A DNA stretch of 64,000 nucleotides from Hymenobacter sp. BT559 (GCF_016427535.1 NZ_JAELXV010000002.1:868001-932000), one strand, 5' to 3'. Shown: positions 42,711 through 53,675, counted from the stretch's first letter. Notes: generated from the letters alone by a model not told the origin. Numbers and translations are program-made.

Positions 42711-43904
42711 TTGGTGCGCCGCTTATTTCGTTATCGTTTTACTTGGGTAGTGCTCATGGGCTTGGCCCTAAGCGTGCTACTTGGCGAGCGAATACCTGCC
42801 AGCAGCTGGTCGCTGGCGCCACTGCTGGCCCTCACGGTGCCGCTGTGGCTGATGCTGGTGGCGCTACTAGTGCTCTACTGGCTGCGCCGAAGCTGGCGCG
42901 TGGCGCTGCTGCCACTGGCCGCGCTGGTACTGGCGTGGCCGCAGGTGCAGCGCGGCCTGCCACTGCACCTAGGTAGTGCGGCACAAGCTGAATTGGCCAA
43001 AGAGGCTCGGCACAGCTCTCACGCACTCAGCACTGAGTATCAGGCACCAACCCTGCGCTTGCTGTCCTACAACGTGCGCATTTTCAACGTGTACCCACAG
43101 CTGCGGCGGCTAGACCCGGCCGCGCCGGCCAAGGCCATTAAGTGGCTGGCGACCAGCCCGGCCGATGTGCTGTGCCTGCAGGAGTACTACCAGGAGCCGC
43201 CCGGTGCTCCCTCCGCCGATGGCAAGCTGTTTCAGGTGGGCGAGCGCCTGGGCGCGGGCAGTGGCCGGCATGTGTTCGTGTCCAAAACCCTCACCAATAG
43301 TATCGGGGCCGAGTTTGGGCTGGCCATTTTTTCGCGGCTGCCCATTGTGGGCCGGGGCGAGATTTCATTTGGCCGCCTTACCCAGAACCACGCCATGTGG
43401 GTCGATGTAGTAGGGCCCGCCCGCGGCGACACGGTGCGCATTTTTAATACGCACTTGCAGAGCATGAGCCTCGACGAAGGCGACATCGTGGCAGCGGGTT
43501 CGTCGCGGGCGGGCTTCAAAAGCAAGGGCCGCAGCCTCCTAGGTCGCTTTGTGCGCGGCGCGGCGGCCCGCGCTTGGCAGGCCGATACGCTGCTGGCCCA
43601 CGTGCGCCGCTCGCCCTACCCAGTGCTGCTGGCCGGCGACCTCAACGACCTGCCGTATTCCTACGCCTACTCGCAGCTAGCCAGTGAGTTGCAAAACGCC
43701 TGGGCCACCGTTGGCTTTGGGCCCGGCAACACCTACCACGGGCGCCTGCCGCCATTGCTGCGCATCGACCAGCAGTTTGCCGGCCCGCAGTGGCGGGTGC
43801 TGGACTGTCGTATTCATTCCGAGATTCCGTATGCCGACCATTTCCCCGTTGAGGGGCTGTATCAGCTGGCAACTAAGGCGGACTTGCAGTCCGCGAGCAA
43901 GTAG
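42711..43904 (+). CDS. membrane-anchored endonuclease/exonuclease/phosphatase family protein
   Basis: A 397-residue protein. The first 85 residues hold two to three hydrophobic helices, followed by a linker and the EEP domain (about 112-385). Visible motifs: LLSYNVRIFN, CLQEYY with the metal-binding Glu, FNTHLQS, GDLNDLP (Asp/Asn pair) and the final ADHFPVEG with the catalytic Asp-His. This fold cuts phosphodiester bonds in nucleic acids or phospholipids/inositol phosphates. Here it probably faces the periplasm. The start is TTG 42711 or GTG 42714; a stop lies in frame just upstream. Substrate not known. Confidence 0.85.
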   Translation: MVRRLFRYRFTWVVLMGLALSVLLGERIPASSWSLAPLLALTVPLWLMLVALLVLYWLRRSWRVALLPLAALVLAWPQVQRGLPLHLGSAAQAELAKEARHSSHALSTEYQAPTLRLLSYNVRIFNVYPQLRRLDPAAPAKAIKWLATSPADVLCLQEYYQEPPGAPSADGKLFQVGERLGAGSGRHVFVSKTLTNSIGAEFGLAIFSRLPIVGRGEISFGRLTQNHAMWVDVVGPARGDTVRIFNTHLQSMSLDEGDIVAAGSSRAGFKSKGRSLLGRFVRGAAARAWQADTLLAHVRRSPYPVLLAGDLNDLPYSYAYSQLASELQNAWATVGFGPGNTYHGRLPPLLRIDQQFAGPQWRVLDCRIHSEIPYADHFPVEGLYQLATKADLQSASK

Positions 43905-44082
43905 GCGAGGTACTTGCGCCCCAACTTATGGGCCGAAAGACCACGCTACTTGTTAAATCATCCTGAACTTTGCTGCTCGTTCGGCGTTGGGTACTACTTG
44001 GTTTTGCCAGTTACTTGCTGGTTCTTTCCCGACCGCCGAAAGCAAGGGCGCTTTGCTACTTGCTCATTGTTACTAACTTGTC

Positions 44083-45615
44083 ATGCCGCTGACGCTCTAT
44101 AATACGCTTACCCGCCAAAAGGAAACCTTCGAGCCGCTGCACCCGCCGCAGGTGGGCCTCTACCTCTGCGGACCCACCGTGTACAACGATGCCCACCTGG
44201 GCAACGCCCGTGGGCCCATCGTGTTCGACGTGCTCACGCGCTACTTGCGCCACCTAGGCTACCAGGTGCGCTACGTGCGCAACATCACCGACGTAGGGCA
44301 CCTCGAGAGCGACGCCGACACTGGCGAGGATAAACTGGAAAAAGCAGCCAAAGCCAAGAAGTTAGAGCCTATGCAGGTGGCTCAGCACTACACTAATAGC
44401 TACCGCCAAGCTATGGCCTCCCTAGGGTGCTTGCCGCCCGATATCGAGCCCCAAGCCAGCGGCCACATCACCGAGCAAATTGCCCTGACCGCCGAAATCT
44501 TGGAGCGCGGCCTAGCCTATGAGGCTAACGGCTCGGTGTATTTCGACGTGCCCAAGTACAACGCCGAAGGCGGGCAGTACGGCCGCCTGTCGGGCCGCGT
44601 GGTGGAGGAGCTGCTGGCCGGTACCCGCACCGAACTGGCCGGGCAGGAAGAAAAACGCTCGCCTGCCGACTTTGCGCTCTGGAAAAAGGCTTCGCCGCAG
44701 CACATTATGCGCTGGCCCTCGCCCTGGGGCGAAGGGTTTCCGGGCTGGCACCTCGAGTGTTCGGCCATGAGCCGCAAGTACCTAGGCGCCGAGTTTGACA
44801 TCCACGGCGGTGGGCTCGACCTCATGTTCCCGCACCACGAGTGCGAGATTGCGCAAAACGAGGGCTCGCACACGCCCAGCCCCGGCGCCCGGTTCTGGCT
44901 GCACAACAACATGCTGACCGTAAACGGCGCCAAGATGAGCAAGTCGCTGGGCAACTTTATTACCCTGCCTCAGATGTTCAGCGGCCAGACGAGCGCCTTG
45001 TCGCAGTCGTACTCGCCCATGACGTTGCGCTTCTTCTTCCTGCAAGCGCATTACCGTTCGCCCATCGACCTCAGCGACGATGCCCTGCAAGCCGCTCGCA
45101 AAGGCTACCGCAAGCTTTTGAATGGCTTGCGCCTGCTTGATAAGCTAACGGGCGACCTAGGCGAAGTGAGCGGCGAGGAAGTGAAAGCAGAGGAGACGCC
45201 CGCTAAGCCCGGCCCGCCTAGCCCAGCTCAGCAGCTGCTGAACCTGGCAGCCAAGCCCTTCGCCTTCCTCGACGACGACCTGAACACGCCCCGCGCCGTA
45301 GCGGCGGTATTCGACCTGCTCAAGCGATTCAATACCTTGGCTACCAACCCGGCTGCGCTAGCCGAGGTAGGCCCCGCCGCCCTGCGTGAGGCCGCTGCTG
45401 CCTACCGCACGCTGGTGCAAGACGTGCTAGGTCTGCGCGATGAGCCCCGCGCAAACACCGAAGACCTGCTGGGCCTCACCCTAGGTTTCTACCAGGAAGC
45501 CAAGGAAGCCAAAGCCTACGACAAGGTAGACCAGATTCGGGCGGCCCTCAAGAGCCAGGGTATCGTTATTAAAGACACTAAAACCGGCGTGGAGTGGGCC
45601 TATAGCGAAGAATAG
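44083..45615 (+). CDS. cysS: cysteinyl-tRNA synthetase
   Basis: Class I aminoacyl-tRNA synthetase that charges tRNA-Cys in the cytoplasm. The HIGH-like motif is HLGN (38-41) after CGPTVYND, and KMSKS is at 284-288. Zinc ligands are visible: Cys29, Cys226 in HLECSAMS, and the HHECE region. The length, 510 residues, fits the family; a Pro/Glu-rich insertion at about 365-385 ([13 protein letters not shown]) is an extra linker before the anticodon-binding helical region. The 178 bases before the start hold several TACTTG-like words and no clear ribosome binding site; TAACTTG sits immediately before the ATG. Confidence 0.97.
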   Translation: MPLTLYNTLTRQKETFEPLHPPQVGLYLCGPTVYNDAHLGNARGPIVFDVLTRYLRHLGYQVRYVRNITDVGHLESDADTGEDKLEKAAKAKKLEPMQVAQHYTNSYRQAMASLGCLPPDIEPQASGHITEQIALTAEILERGLAYEANGSVYFDVPKYNAEGGQYGRLSGRVVEELLAGTRTELAGQEEKRSPADFALWKKASPQHIMRWPSPWGEGFPGWHLECSAMSRKYLGAEFDIHGGGLDLMFPHHECEIAQNEGSHTPSPGARFWLHNNMLTVNGAKMSKSLGNFITLPQMFSGQTSALSQSYSPMTLRFFFLQAHYRSPIDLSDDALQAARKGYRKLLNGLRLLDKLTGDLGEVSGEEVKAEETPAKPGPPSPAQQLLNLAAKPFAFLDDDLNTPRAVAAVFDLLKRFNTLATNPAALAEVGPAALREAAAAYRTLVQDVLGLRDEPRANTEDLLGLTLGFYQEAKEAKAYDKVDQIRAALKSQGIVIKDTKTGVEWAYSEE

Positions 45616-45666
45616 TCTGCGCCGAGCTCCCCGAACTACCTTGCTTCTCATTCTGTTAGACCCCGC

Positions 45667-46695
45667 GTGAAAAACCTTCTGCCCCGGCTCGCGCTCCTCG
45701 GCGCTGCCACTGTTCTGCTCACCGCCTGCCCTTCCGAAAAGCCGGCCGAAACCGCTAGCCAGCCCGAGCACGCCGACGCCACACCTAAGGCCCCGGCCTT
45801 TAATGCTGATTCGGCCTACGCCTTCACGGCCAAGCAGGTAGCGTTTGGCCCCCGCGTGCCCAACACAGCTGCGCACGTGGCCTGCGGCAATTACTTGGTG
45901 GCTAAGCTCAAGCAGTTTGGTCTGGCGGTGCGCGAGCAGCCATTTACGGCCATGACCTTCGATGGTACGCAGATAAAGGGCCGCAACATCATTGCCCAGT
46001 ACCAGCCGCAGGCGGCGCGGCGGGTGGCCATTTTTGCCCACTGGGACACCCGGCCCTTCGCCGATGCCGAGCAGGACAAGGCCAAGCGCAAGCTGCCGAT
46101 GGACGGCGCCAGCGATGGCGCCAGCGCCGTAGCTGTGGCCCTGGAAATGGTGCGCACTCTCAGCCAGCAGCCCGAAAAGCTAGCGCCCAACGTGGGCGTA
46201 GATGTTATTCTGGTCGATGCCGAGGACTGGGGCTACGAGGCCGGCGCCATCGAAGGCCAGAAAAATATGCTCGAAGACAATGGCGATGGCTGGTGCCTAG
46301 GCTCGCAGTACTGGGCCAAAAACATGGTGCCGCCCAACTACAAGGCTGAGTACGGCATCTTGCTCGACATGGTGGGCGCCAAAGATGGCCACTTCACTCG
46401 CGAAGGCACGTCGCTGGAAAAAGCTCGCAGCGTGGTTGATAAAATCTGGAACACGGCCGCCAAGATTGGCTACTCCGACTATTTCCTCTTCAAGGACACG
46501 GGCGCCATCACCGACGACCACGTGTATATCAACCAGGCTGGCATCCCGACGGTGGATATCTACGACCACCCCGCCTACGGCGAAGAATATTTTCCGGCAT
46601 ACCACCACACCACGGCCGACAATATGAGCATCATCGACCGCAAAACGATGAAGGCAGTGGGACAAACGGTGTTGCAAGTTATTTATAACGAGTAG
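45667..46695 (+). CDS. M28 family lipoprotein peptidase (glutaminyl cyclase-like)
   Basis: A 342-residue lipoprotein (LLTAC lipobox, Cys at about 21). The M28 zinc-peptidase core shows AHWDTRP (metal His/Asp), GASDGASAVA (bridging Asp), DAEDWGY (Glu pair) and YHHTTADN (last His ligand). This set is typical of the bacterial group containing glutaminyl-peptide cyclotransferases and aminopeptidases; which activity it has cannot be read. The start is GTG at 45667. A TACCTTG element about 30 bases upstream may be its promoter. It lies 51 bases after cysS, so co-transcription is possible. Confidence 0.88.
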   Translation: MKNLLPRLALLGAATVLLTACPSEKPAETASQPEHADATPKAPAFNADSAYAFTAKQVAFGPRVPNTAAHVACGNYLVAKLKQFGLAVREQPFTAMTFDGTQIKGRNIIAQYQPQAARRVAIFAHWDTRPFADAEQDKAKRKLPMDGASDGASAVAVALEMVRTLSQQPEKLAPNVGVDVILVDAEDWGYEAGAIEGQKNMLEDNGDGWCLGSQYWAKNMVPPNYKAEYGILLDMVGAKDGHFTREGTSLEKARSVVDKIWNTAAKIGYSDYFLFKDTGAITDDHVYINQAGIPTVDIYDHPAYGEEYFPAYHHTTADNMSIIDRKTMKAVGQTVLQVIYNE

Positions 46696-46702
46696 CTTGT
46701 CC

Positions 46703-46766
46703 TAAACCAACTAAAAAAGGCCCGTCCTTGCCGAGAAGCAAGGACGGGCCTTTTTTAGTTGGTTTA
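46703..46766. terminator. 29-bp bidirectional terminator
   Basis: Arms 46703-46731 and 46738-46766 are perfect complements with A6/T6 runs and a 6-base loop. It lies between the convergent M28 and DinB genes and serves both. Confidence 0.93.
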
Positions 46767-46774
46767 ACCCAGAC

Positions 46775-47362
46775 CTAGGAGTGTTTTGTAGCGTTGGTGG
46801 CCAGGGCTTGCTCGGCCTGCTGCACGTAGCGCTTGTAGTTGGCTACCAGGGTTTCGAGCACATCTGTGAGGCGCAGCTTGAGCCAGGGGTGCAGCGGGTT
46901 GGGCACGCGCACGGCGCCAGCGTCAACTTGGCGGGCCAGCAGTAGCAGGCGCAATAGCTCATCGAGCTGGCGGGTAAAAGCCTCCACCACCGTGCCTGTG
47001 AGGCGGACGCCGGTGGGCGAGTACTGCTTGGGTACTCGAAAAGTGGCATCTGAGTCGTTGTCTTGCCGGGCGGCGCTGGTGAAGCGTCGGCCCAGCCAGC
47101 CGCTGCGCACCGATTGGCGAGCTGCCGAGCCGCGGGCCTGCGCTAGCTTCAGGCTGTTTTTAACCAGAGGTAAATAATAGCCGCTGAGGATGTTGAGGTG
47201 CTCTAGGCACTGACCCACGCTCCACTTGTCGTAGCCGGGGCGGCGGTTGAGCTGCTCGTTGTTGAGTGGGCGCAAACGCTGGTGAGAGGCCACGCGCAGG
47301 GCCAGCACCTGGTTGGTCAACTGGTCAAAAAAGTCGTTGGTATCGCGCGAAGAAGCACTCAT
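46775..47362 (-). CDS. DinB-fold protein (DinB_2 type)
   Basis: A 195-residue cytoplasmic four-helix-bundle protein. KWSVGQCLEHLNILSGYYL (about 46-64) carries the His typical of the metal site of DinB/YfiT-like proteins, many of which are thiol-dependent metalloenzymes. The second His is probably in PLHPWLK (about 156). The central part is basic (WLGRRFTSAARQ). Convergent with the M28 gene, divergent from 47462. Function beyond the fold is not known. Confidence 0.82.
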   Translation of the reverse strand: MSASSRDTNDFFDQLTNQVLALRVASHQRLRPLNNEQLNRRPGYDKWSVGQCLEHLNILSGYYLPLVKNSLKLAQARGSAARQSVRSGWLGRRFTSAARQDNDSDATFRVPKQYSPTGVRLTGTVVEAFTRQLDELLRLLLLARQVDAGAVRVPNPLHPWLKLRLTDVLETLVANYKRYVQQAEQALATNATKHS

Positions 47363-47461
47363 GCAGTAGGCGGCAGTCCAGCTTGAGAAAAAGTTAGGGT
47401 TGTAATATTACGGCGCCGGCTGGAATCCGGTCGGCTGCTATCTACTATTCGGTGTCCACTT

Positions 47462-48460
47462 ATGTTGTCAACTTTATTCTCTAGGTGCCCCATGCAGCGG
47501 CTGGTGGCTTGGCTGCCGTGGCTGCTAGCTACCGCCCTGGGGGCCCAGGCCCAGGCCGTGCCCAACCCCGGCGAAAACATCGAATACCTCATTACGTTTG
47601 GCGCTAAAGCCGACCCCGCTTGGGGCGACGACGATTTTACGCAGACGTTCTTCTTCCTAGTGCCGCAGGGCCAGCGCCAGCCGGTGTACCTGCGCGTGTA
47701 CGACCCCGACTGCGGTGGCAAGCTCGACTCGCAGAAGGGCGGCTACGACACACGCACCAGCTTCAGCATCTATGGTGGGACGGGCGCCCACTCGGGGGCC
47801 GGCGCCCGCGACCCGCGCCCAGCCCTCAAGCCCCTGCCCGTGACGGGCCGCCTATTGCAGGAAAAGACTTTTGGGAGCGAGCCACAATACGATGGAAAAT
47901 ACTACACCTTCGGCCCGCTCAACCCGCTAGAGGGCGAGCTGGTGGAGGAGTTTAAAGGGTACGTATTCAAAGTGATAGTGCGGGGCCTGAGTGGTAATGA
48001 TGGCAACGTATATCGCTTCTTCTTCAGCACTGAGCGCGCCGCCAACAATGCGGTGCCCGGTGGCAATGCCTTTACTTATGAGTACTGCTTCCGGCTGCCG
48101 CCCGCGCTGCGCAAAGCCACGGTGCACCTCTACCCCTTTGTCAACGACAAAGTGGTAAGCATGAAGCAGAGCAACTACGATGTCGATAAGTCGGCCACGC
48201 TCACGGTATTCAGCGTTTCTAAAAACGGCCACCCCGGCGTAGTAAGCGGTGACAAGGAGTGGAGCAGCAACGTCATCCCGATTACCGATAAGGAGCGCGG
48301 TCTGTCGCTGGATTTTCGCTTGACCAGTACTACCAAAACGCCCAATGACATGGTCTTTTACGTCACCGACCAGTACGATACGGCGCTGCCTTTCTTCGCC
48401 GTACCCATTGGCGGCCCGCCGCGCTACAAGTACGACATTGATATGAAAATCCACCGCTAA
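47462..48460 (+). CDS. secreted hypothetical protein
   Basis: A 332-residue protein with a signal peptide (core LVAWLPWLLATALG, cleavage likely after AQAQA) and a beta-rich mature part with many Tyr/Phe. Two starts are possible, ATG 47462 or ATG 47492; the second gives a more standard signal peptide (MQRLVAWLPW). Notable segments: YLRVYDPDCGGK (about 75), KYYTFGPLNP, and the end KYDIDMKIHR. I recognise no family or catalytic motif. A terminator follows, so it forms a single-gene unit. Confidence 0.8.
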   Translation: MLSTLFSRCPMQRLVAWLPWLLATALGAQAQAVPNPGENIEYLITFGAKADPAWGDDDFTQTFFFLVPQGQRQPVYLRVYDPDCGGKLDSQKGGYDTRTSFSIYGGTGAHSGAGARDPRPALKPLPVTGRLLQEKTFGSEPQYDGKYYTFGPLNPLEGELVEEFKGYVFKVIVRGLSGNDGNVYRFFFSTERAANNAVPGGNAFTYEYCFRLPPALRKATVHLYPFVNDKVVSMKQSNYDVDKSATLTVFSVSKNGHPGVVSGDKEWSSNVIPITDKERGLSLDFRLTSTTKTPNDMVFYVTDQYDTALPFFAVPIGGPPRYKYDIDMKIHR

Positions 48461-48487
48461 GTAGATAAGAGCTTAGCCTATTTTAGC

Positions 48488-48519
48488 AAAAAAGGCCGCC
48501 TGGTAGGGCGGCCTTTTTT
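48488..48519 (+). terminator. terminator after the secreted hypothetical
   Basis: A 13-bp perfect stem (48488-48500 with 48507-48519), a 6-base loop, A6 and T6 runs. Confidence 0.9.
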
Positions 48520-48629
48520 CGTCTGTCATGCAGAGCGTAGCGAAGCATCTCGCGTGGCGCAGTAAATCATGCCGTTCTAGGGTTAGTGCTGCACGCAAGA
48601 TGCTTCGCTGCGCTCTGCATGACAGACGA
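48519..48629. repeat. REP-like intergenic palindrome
   Basis: Arms 48519-48550 and 48598-48629 are complementary over 32 bases with one wobble, and the pairing can continue inside (GCGTG with CACGC). The core words are TGTCATGCAGAGC and GAAGCATCT. Long palindromes of this kind, placed after a terminator in a gene gap, resemble REP/BIME-type repeats found in many copies per genome. This is the only copy I see in the window. Confidence 0.75.
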
Positions 48630-48649
48630 ATCAACTCTACAGTAATTCA

Positions 48650-49939
48650 CTAGCTATTAGGTTCGTCGCGGCCAGCGTTGCGGCGGGGCTCGGGGCCGTA
48701 GTCACCTTCTTCGGGCTTGTCGTTGCCCTCGGGCCGATAGTCGTCGCGCTGGCCCTGGCCGTAATTTTTGGCTTTGTCCTGCTGCGTAAAGTTGTCGTAT
48801 TCGGGGCCGCGGGCACCGGGGTTTTCATCATCATAAGAGCCGCCACGCGAGCCGTGGCCCTGGCTGGCATCGCCCTCCTTAGAGCCGCCTGGCCCAAAGC
48901 CGCTACGCGAGTCGCCTGTTTTGGGATTGCCTGGCTGCTCTTGCTCGCTGCGCTCGTGGCCATAGCCATAGCCTTCAGTTTGAGGTGCGTCGGGCGAGTT
49001 GACGGGGGCCGGAGCCGCGCCGCCGCCCGGCTGCTGGTCGTGGCTGCGGCCGCCTTGGCTGCCTTGGTTGTCGTAGCCGCCGCGCGAGGAGCGCTGGTCT
49101 TCTACCTCGCCGTGGCCGTTGGGGCCTAGGGGCAGGTGGCGGTCGGGGGTGCCGGCTGGTAGCCCAGCGCCGCTGGTGTGGCCGTAGTCGTCAGCATAGG
49201 CCGGGCCCACGGTGGGAGCGCCGTTATCATTTTGGAAGGCGGCGTCGGGGCCCGTTTTATCGGGTAGGTTGCGGGTGTCCTGGGTATTGCCGCGGCCGTC
49301 GGTAGGCGTAGCTTGGGGTTGGCCCATAATAGCAGCCTGGGAGGTTGGTGTGTCGCGCACGGCGTGGCCTTGCTGGTCGGGCACTAGGTCGCGGCCATCG
49401 TAGGTGCGGTACGAGTTGTGCTGCGGGCCAGGCTGGGCCGCGCCCTCGCCGTAGTATTTCTCTTCGGTAGCTTCGGCCCTAGGGTGCTCCGCAGCCGGAT
49501 TGGTTTCGCGATACTGGTTGCCGTAGCCACCGTGGGTGGCGCCCTGGTTATATTCTTGCTGGCCGAGCTCGCCGCGGTTGGCGTCGGCGCGCTGGTTGCT
49601 GGCGCGGTTGTCGTCGCGGTAGCTGGGCTGCACGTCGTTGCCGAAGTTGCCGCCATACACGTTTGGCTGCGTGCTATTGGAGGGCGGGGCGGCCGTGAGG
49701 TCGTCGGGGTTGGCTTCTTTGTTTTCTTGCTGGCCACCGGCTTCTACGGCGCCCTGGCCAGCATCCATCTCACTATCTACCAGTTCTTGGCTGCTGGGCG
49801 GCGTATCGGTGGTCGATTTATTAGGGTTATTAGCCAGCGTGTTCTGTACATCGGCGCCCATTTTAGTGTTGGCCGTGGGCTCGGGGCCGCGGTTGCCCGC
49901 AATGGAGTTAGTGCCGGGGTTGGCTTCGTCGTTAGTCAT
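48650..49939 (-). CDS. disordered, hydrophilin-like protein (429 aa)
   Basis: The protein is hydrophilic throughout: rich in Gly, Asp, Asn, Gln, Pro, Glu and Arg, with no Cys or Trp that I can find and only four Phe. Short motifs such as GGYDNQG, YGQGQRDD and RGGSYDDEN recur loosely. There is no signal peptide, membrane segment or predicted fold. Such composition is typical of hydrophilins and other desiccation or osmotic-stress proteins. The mRNA start region is CT-rich with no Shine-Dalgarno. Stop and start are clear, so I take it as a real gene; the role is inferred from composition only. Confidence 0.78.
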   Translation of the reverse strand: MTNDEANPGTNSIAGNRGPEPTANTKMGADVQNTLANNPNKSTTDTPPSSQELVDSEMDAGQGAVEAGGQQENKEANPDDLTAAPPSNSTQPNVYGGNFGNDVQPSYRDDNRASNQRADANRGELGQQEYNQGATHGGYGNQYRETNPAAEHPRAEATEEKYYGEGAAQPGPQHNSYRTYDGRDLVPDQQGHAVRDTPTSQAAIMGQPQATPTDGRGNTQDTRNLPDKTGPDAAFQNDNGAPTVGPAYADDYGHTSGAGLPAGTPDRHLPLGPNGHGEVEDQRSSRGGYDNQGSQGGRSHDQQPGGGAAPAPVNSPDAPQTEGYGYGHERSEQEQPGNPKTGDSRSGFGPGGSKEGDASQGHGSRGGSYDDENPGARGPEYDNFTQQDKAKNYGQGQRDDYRPEGNDKPEEGDYGPEPRRNAGRDEPNS

Positions 49940-50079
49940 AAGAGGGAGGGCCAGAGGCGGTGGGAAAGGCGAAGGTGCTGCGGGCTATACGCCGCCGCCC
50001 AAACAGGGGTTGACGCCTAGCTAGCTTGGGGCCTGCTGCGCCGCCGGTAGTCGAGCTTTTGGCAATTAGGCGCTCGGCT

Positions 50080-50087
50080 TACATTTG
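50080..50087 (+). promoter_or_regulatory. -7 box of the amidase gene (TACATTTG)
   Basis: Exact TAnnTTTG match 24 bases before the ATG at 50112. Confidence 0.65.
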
Positions 50088-50111
50088 AAATTCTGAACCT
50101 GCCCTCGTTTT

Positions 50112-51749
50112 ATGAAGCGCCGCCAATTTCTACGCCAAAGCACTCAAGCTACCCTTGCCTCTAGCCTGTTGCCGCTCGCGGCCAGCGCGTTGCCAGCAAC
50201 CCTGCCCACTACCACACCTAGGAGCCTCGCCGCCCAGCCGCAGGACAAAGACCTGGACCTGAGCGAGCGCACCATTGCCGACCTGCAAGCCTATTTGCAA
50301 AGCAGCCAGGGCAGTAGCCGCCGCCTGTGCCAGCTCTACCTTGACCGCATCGCGGCGCTTAATGCTAAAGGCCCGGCTATCAATGCCGTAATCGAGCTAA
50401 ACCCCGACGCACTCAGCATTGCCGACGCTTTGGACAAAGAACGAAAAGCCGGTAAACTGCGGGGCCCGCTGCACGGTATTCCGGTGCTACTAAAGGATAA
50501 TATCGACACCGGCGACAAGATGCAGACCACGGCCGGTGCGCTGGCCCTAGCTGGGCACCGTGCCGCCAAAGACTCCTTCGTGGCCAAGCAGCTGCGGGCG
50601 GCGGGCGCCATTATTCTGGGAAAAACCAACCTCAGCGAGTGGGCCAACTTCCGCTCGACGCACTCTGCTAGTGGCTGGAGCAGCCGCGGCGGCCAAACCC
50701 ACAACCCCTACGTGCTCGACCGCACGCCTAGTGGCAGCAGCGCCGGCTCGGGCGCCGCGGTGGCCGCCAGCCTGTGCGCCGTGGCCGTGGGCACCGAAAC
50801 CAACGGCTCCATCGTGTCGCCTTCCTCGGTTAACGGGCTCGTCGGACTTAAGCCCACTGTGGGCTTGGTGAGCCGCACGGGTATCATCCCCATTTCGGCT
50901 ACCCAAGATACGGCGGGCCCTATGACCCGCACCGTGCGCGATGCCGCTCTGCTCCTAGGTGGCTTGGTGGGCATCGACCCGGCTGATGCGGTTACCCAGG
51001 CCTCTGCCGCCCCGAAAAAGCCGGTGGACTACACGCGCCTGCTGCGCCCTGAGGCTTTGAAAGGCCAGAAGCTGGGCGTAGAAAAAGGCCACCTAGCCAG
51101 CCAAACTGCTGCTGGGGAGCTATTGCGCCAAGCCGTGGCCGTACTCAAAGCGCAAGGTGCCACAGTGGTCGAGGTAGATGTGCGCAGTGCCGTGACACCC
51201 GTCGGCGAGTCGGAGTTCGACGTGCTGCTGTACGAGTTCAAGGATGGCGTAAACAAGTACCTAGGGCAAACCAACGCGCCCGTCAAAACCTTGGCCGACG
51301 TCATTGCCTTCAACAAAGCCAACGCCGCCAAGGCCATGCCGTTCTTCCAGCAAGAAATTCTGGAGCAGGCTGAGAAAACCGATGGCCTAGGTGCCGAAAA
51401 ATATAAAACGGCCCTGCGCAAGGTGGTAGATACCTCGCGTCAAGCCCTGGACGCAGCCCTCAGAACGGACGGTGGCTTGGCCGCCATCGTGGGCATCACG
51501 ACTGGCCCGGCCGCCTGCATCGACCTTGTGAATGGCGAGTACGGTACTGGACCCGGCTTTGCGGGCCCGGCCGCGATGGCTGGCTACCCGCACCTCACGG
51601 TGCCGATGGGCAACATTCACGGCTTGCCTATAGGCATTTCCTTTGTCGGCGCCCCCTACAAAGAAGCCGAACTGCTAGGCCTGGGCTATGCTTACGAGCA
51701 GGCTACCAAGCACCGCCAGGCACCGACGTTCCGGGCCGTAGTGGGGTAG
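50112..51749 (+). CDS. Tat-exported amidase-signature family enzyme
   Basis: A 545-residue amidase that hydrolyses amide bonds with a Ser-cisSer-Lys triad. The Lys is in PVLLKDNID (Lys128), the signature [10 protein letters not shown] lies at about 208-217, and the nucleophile is in [11 protein letters not shown] (about 235). The N-terminus [10 protein letters not shown] with a hydrophobic stretch is a twin-arginine-like signal (RRQFL), so it should be folded before export. Related enzymes are often named amidase or Asp/Glu-tRNA amidotransferase A-like, but no GatB/GatC genes are near. Substrate unknown. A hairpin terminator follows. Confidence 0.92.
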   Translation: MKRRQFLRQSTQATLASSLLPLAASALPATLPTTTPRSLAAQPQDKDLDLSERTIADLQAYLQSSQGSSRRLCQLYLDRIAALNAKGPAINAVIELNPDALSIADALDKERKAGKLRGPLHGIPVLLKDNIDTGDKMQTTAGALALAGHRAAKDSFVAKQLRAAGAIILGKTNLSEWANFRSTHSASGWSSRGGQTHNPYVLDRTPSGSSAGSGAAVAASLCAVAVGTETNGSIVSPSSVNGLVGLKPTVGLVSRTGIIPISATQDTAGPMTRTVRDAALLLGGLVGIDPADAVTQASAAPKKPVDYTRLLRPEALKGQKLGVEKGHLASQTAAGELLRQAVAVLKAQGATVVEVDVRSAVTPVGESEFDVLLYEFKDGVNKYLGQTNAPVKTLADVIAFNKANAAKAMPFFQQEILEQAEKTDGLGAEKYKTALRKVVDTSRQALDAALRTDGGLAAIVGITTGPAACIDLVNGEYGTGPGFAGPAAMAGYPHLTVPMGNIHGLPIGISFVGAPYKEAELLGLGYAYEQATKHRQAPTFRAVVG

Positions 51750-51764
51750 GATACTCCACCTACT

Positions 51765-51820
51765 AAAGAAAGGGGGTTGCCCCGGCTTTACTGCAAAGCC
51801 AGGGCAACCCCCTCTTTTAT
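51765..51820. terminator. bidirectional terminator between amidase and small protein
   Basis: A 19-bp stem (51771-51789 with 51795-51813, one mismatched pair) flanked by A- and T-rich ends, between convergent genes. Confidence 0.88.
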
Positions 51821-51836
51821 ACAAGCCGGATGGCTT

Positions 51837-52187
51837 TTAGCGTACTTCCTCTAGTACCGACTCGCCGCGCGAAAAGTCGCCGCTGGTCCACTGCCAGGTT
51901 TCGTGGAGGCGCAGGCGGCCATCGGGCAGTACCTCAGGCACCGTTTGGCAAGTGCCCGTTAGTAATTGGCCGTCTTGGTTGAGGTGCTGGTAGCGCATAT
52001 CCAAGTTGCCAAAGCAATCGGCTCGGGCCAGCAGCATCCCGTGCCGAATGGTACCGCCGGCGTAGGTGCCCATGACGACTTCATCGGTTTGCTGGTAATG
52101 GAAAAGGGTATCAGTGCTCACCTCGCCATTGGCACTGCTACTAACCGACCGAAACGTGCGATTGTGGTAGCTAACGGGCTGATTCAT
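51837..52187 (-). CDS. small conserved protein, often mislabelled N-acetylglutamate synthase
   Basis: A 116-residue soluble protein: VSYHNRTFRSVSSSANGEVS, then DTLFHYQQ, YAGGTIRHG, NLDMRYQHLN and LHETWQWTSGD. It matches from memory a family widespread in Bacteroidota that is often called N-acetylglutamate synthase, yet it is far too short and lacks the acetyltransferase acetyl-CoA loop. The pattern looks like a small beta-sheet protein. It starts three bases after the GlcD-like gene stop, so the two are probably translated together. Real function unknown. Confidence 0.8.
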   Translation of the reverse strand: MNQPVSYHNRTFRSVSSSANGEVSTDTLFHYQQTDEVVMGTYAGGTIRHGMLLARADCFGNLDMRYQHLNQDGQLLTGTCQTVPEVLPDGRLRLHETWQWTSGDFSRGESVLEEVR

Positions 52188-52190
52188 TGC

Positions 52191-53600
<1,410 letters not shown>

Positions 53601-53632
53601 GGGGTGAAAATGTCGGTGTCGGGGTCGAAAAG

Positions 53633-53640
53633 TATATTTG
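53633..53640 (+). promoter_or_regulatory. -7 box of the NlpC/P60 gene (TATATTTG)
   Basis: Exact TAnnTTTG match. It lies 5 bases before an in-frame ATG at 53646 and 35 bases before the ATG at 53676. Confidence 0.65.
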
Positions 53641-53675
53641 CTTTAATGCACAGTGAAGGAACGAAGGTACAGCGG

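Noticed and set aside
43905..44082. T-box or riboswitch upstream of cysS
   Set aside because: The 178-base leader has repeated TACTTG-like words but no recognisable T-box core or terminator/antiterminator pair.
48519..48629. CRISPR or insertion-sequence end
   Set aside because: A single palindrome, no repeat-spacer series and no transposase or target duplication visible.
49418..50024. Long plus-strand frames opposite the disordered protein
   Set aside because: Val/Ala/Gly-rich shadows caused by high GC; the minus-strand frame has the start and a consistent composition.
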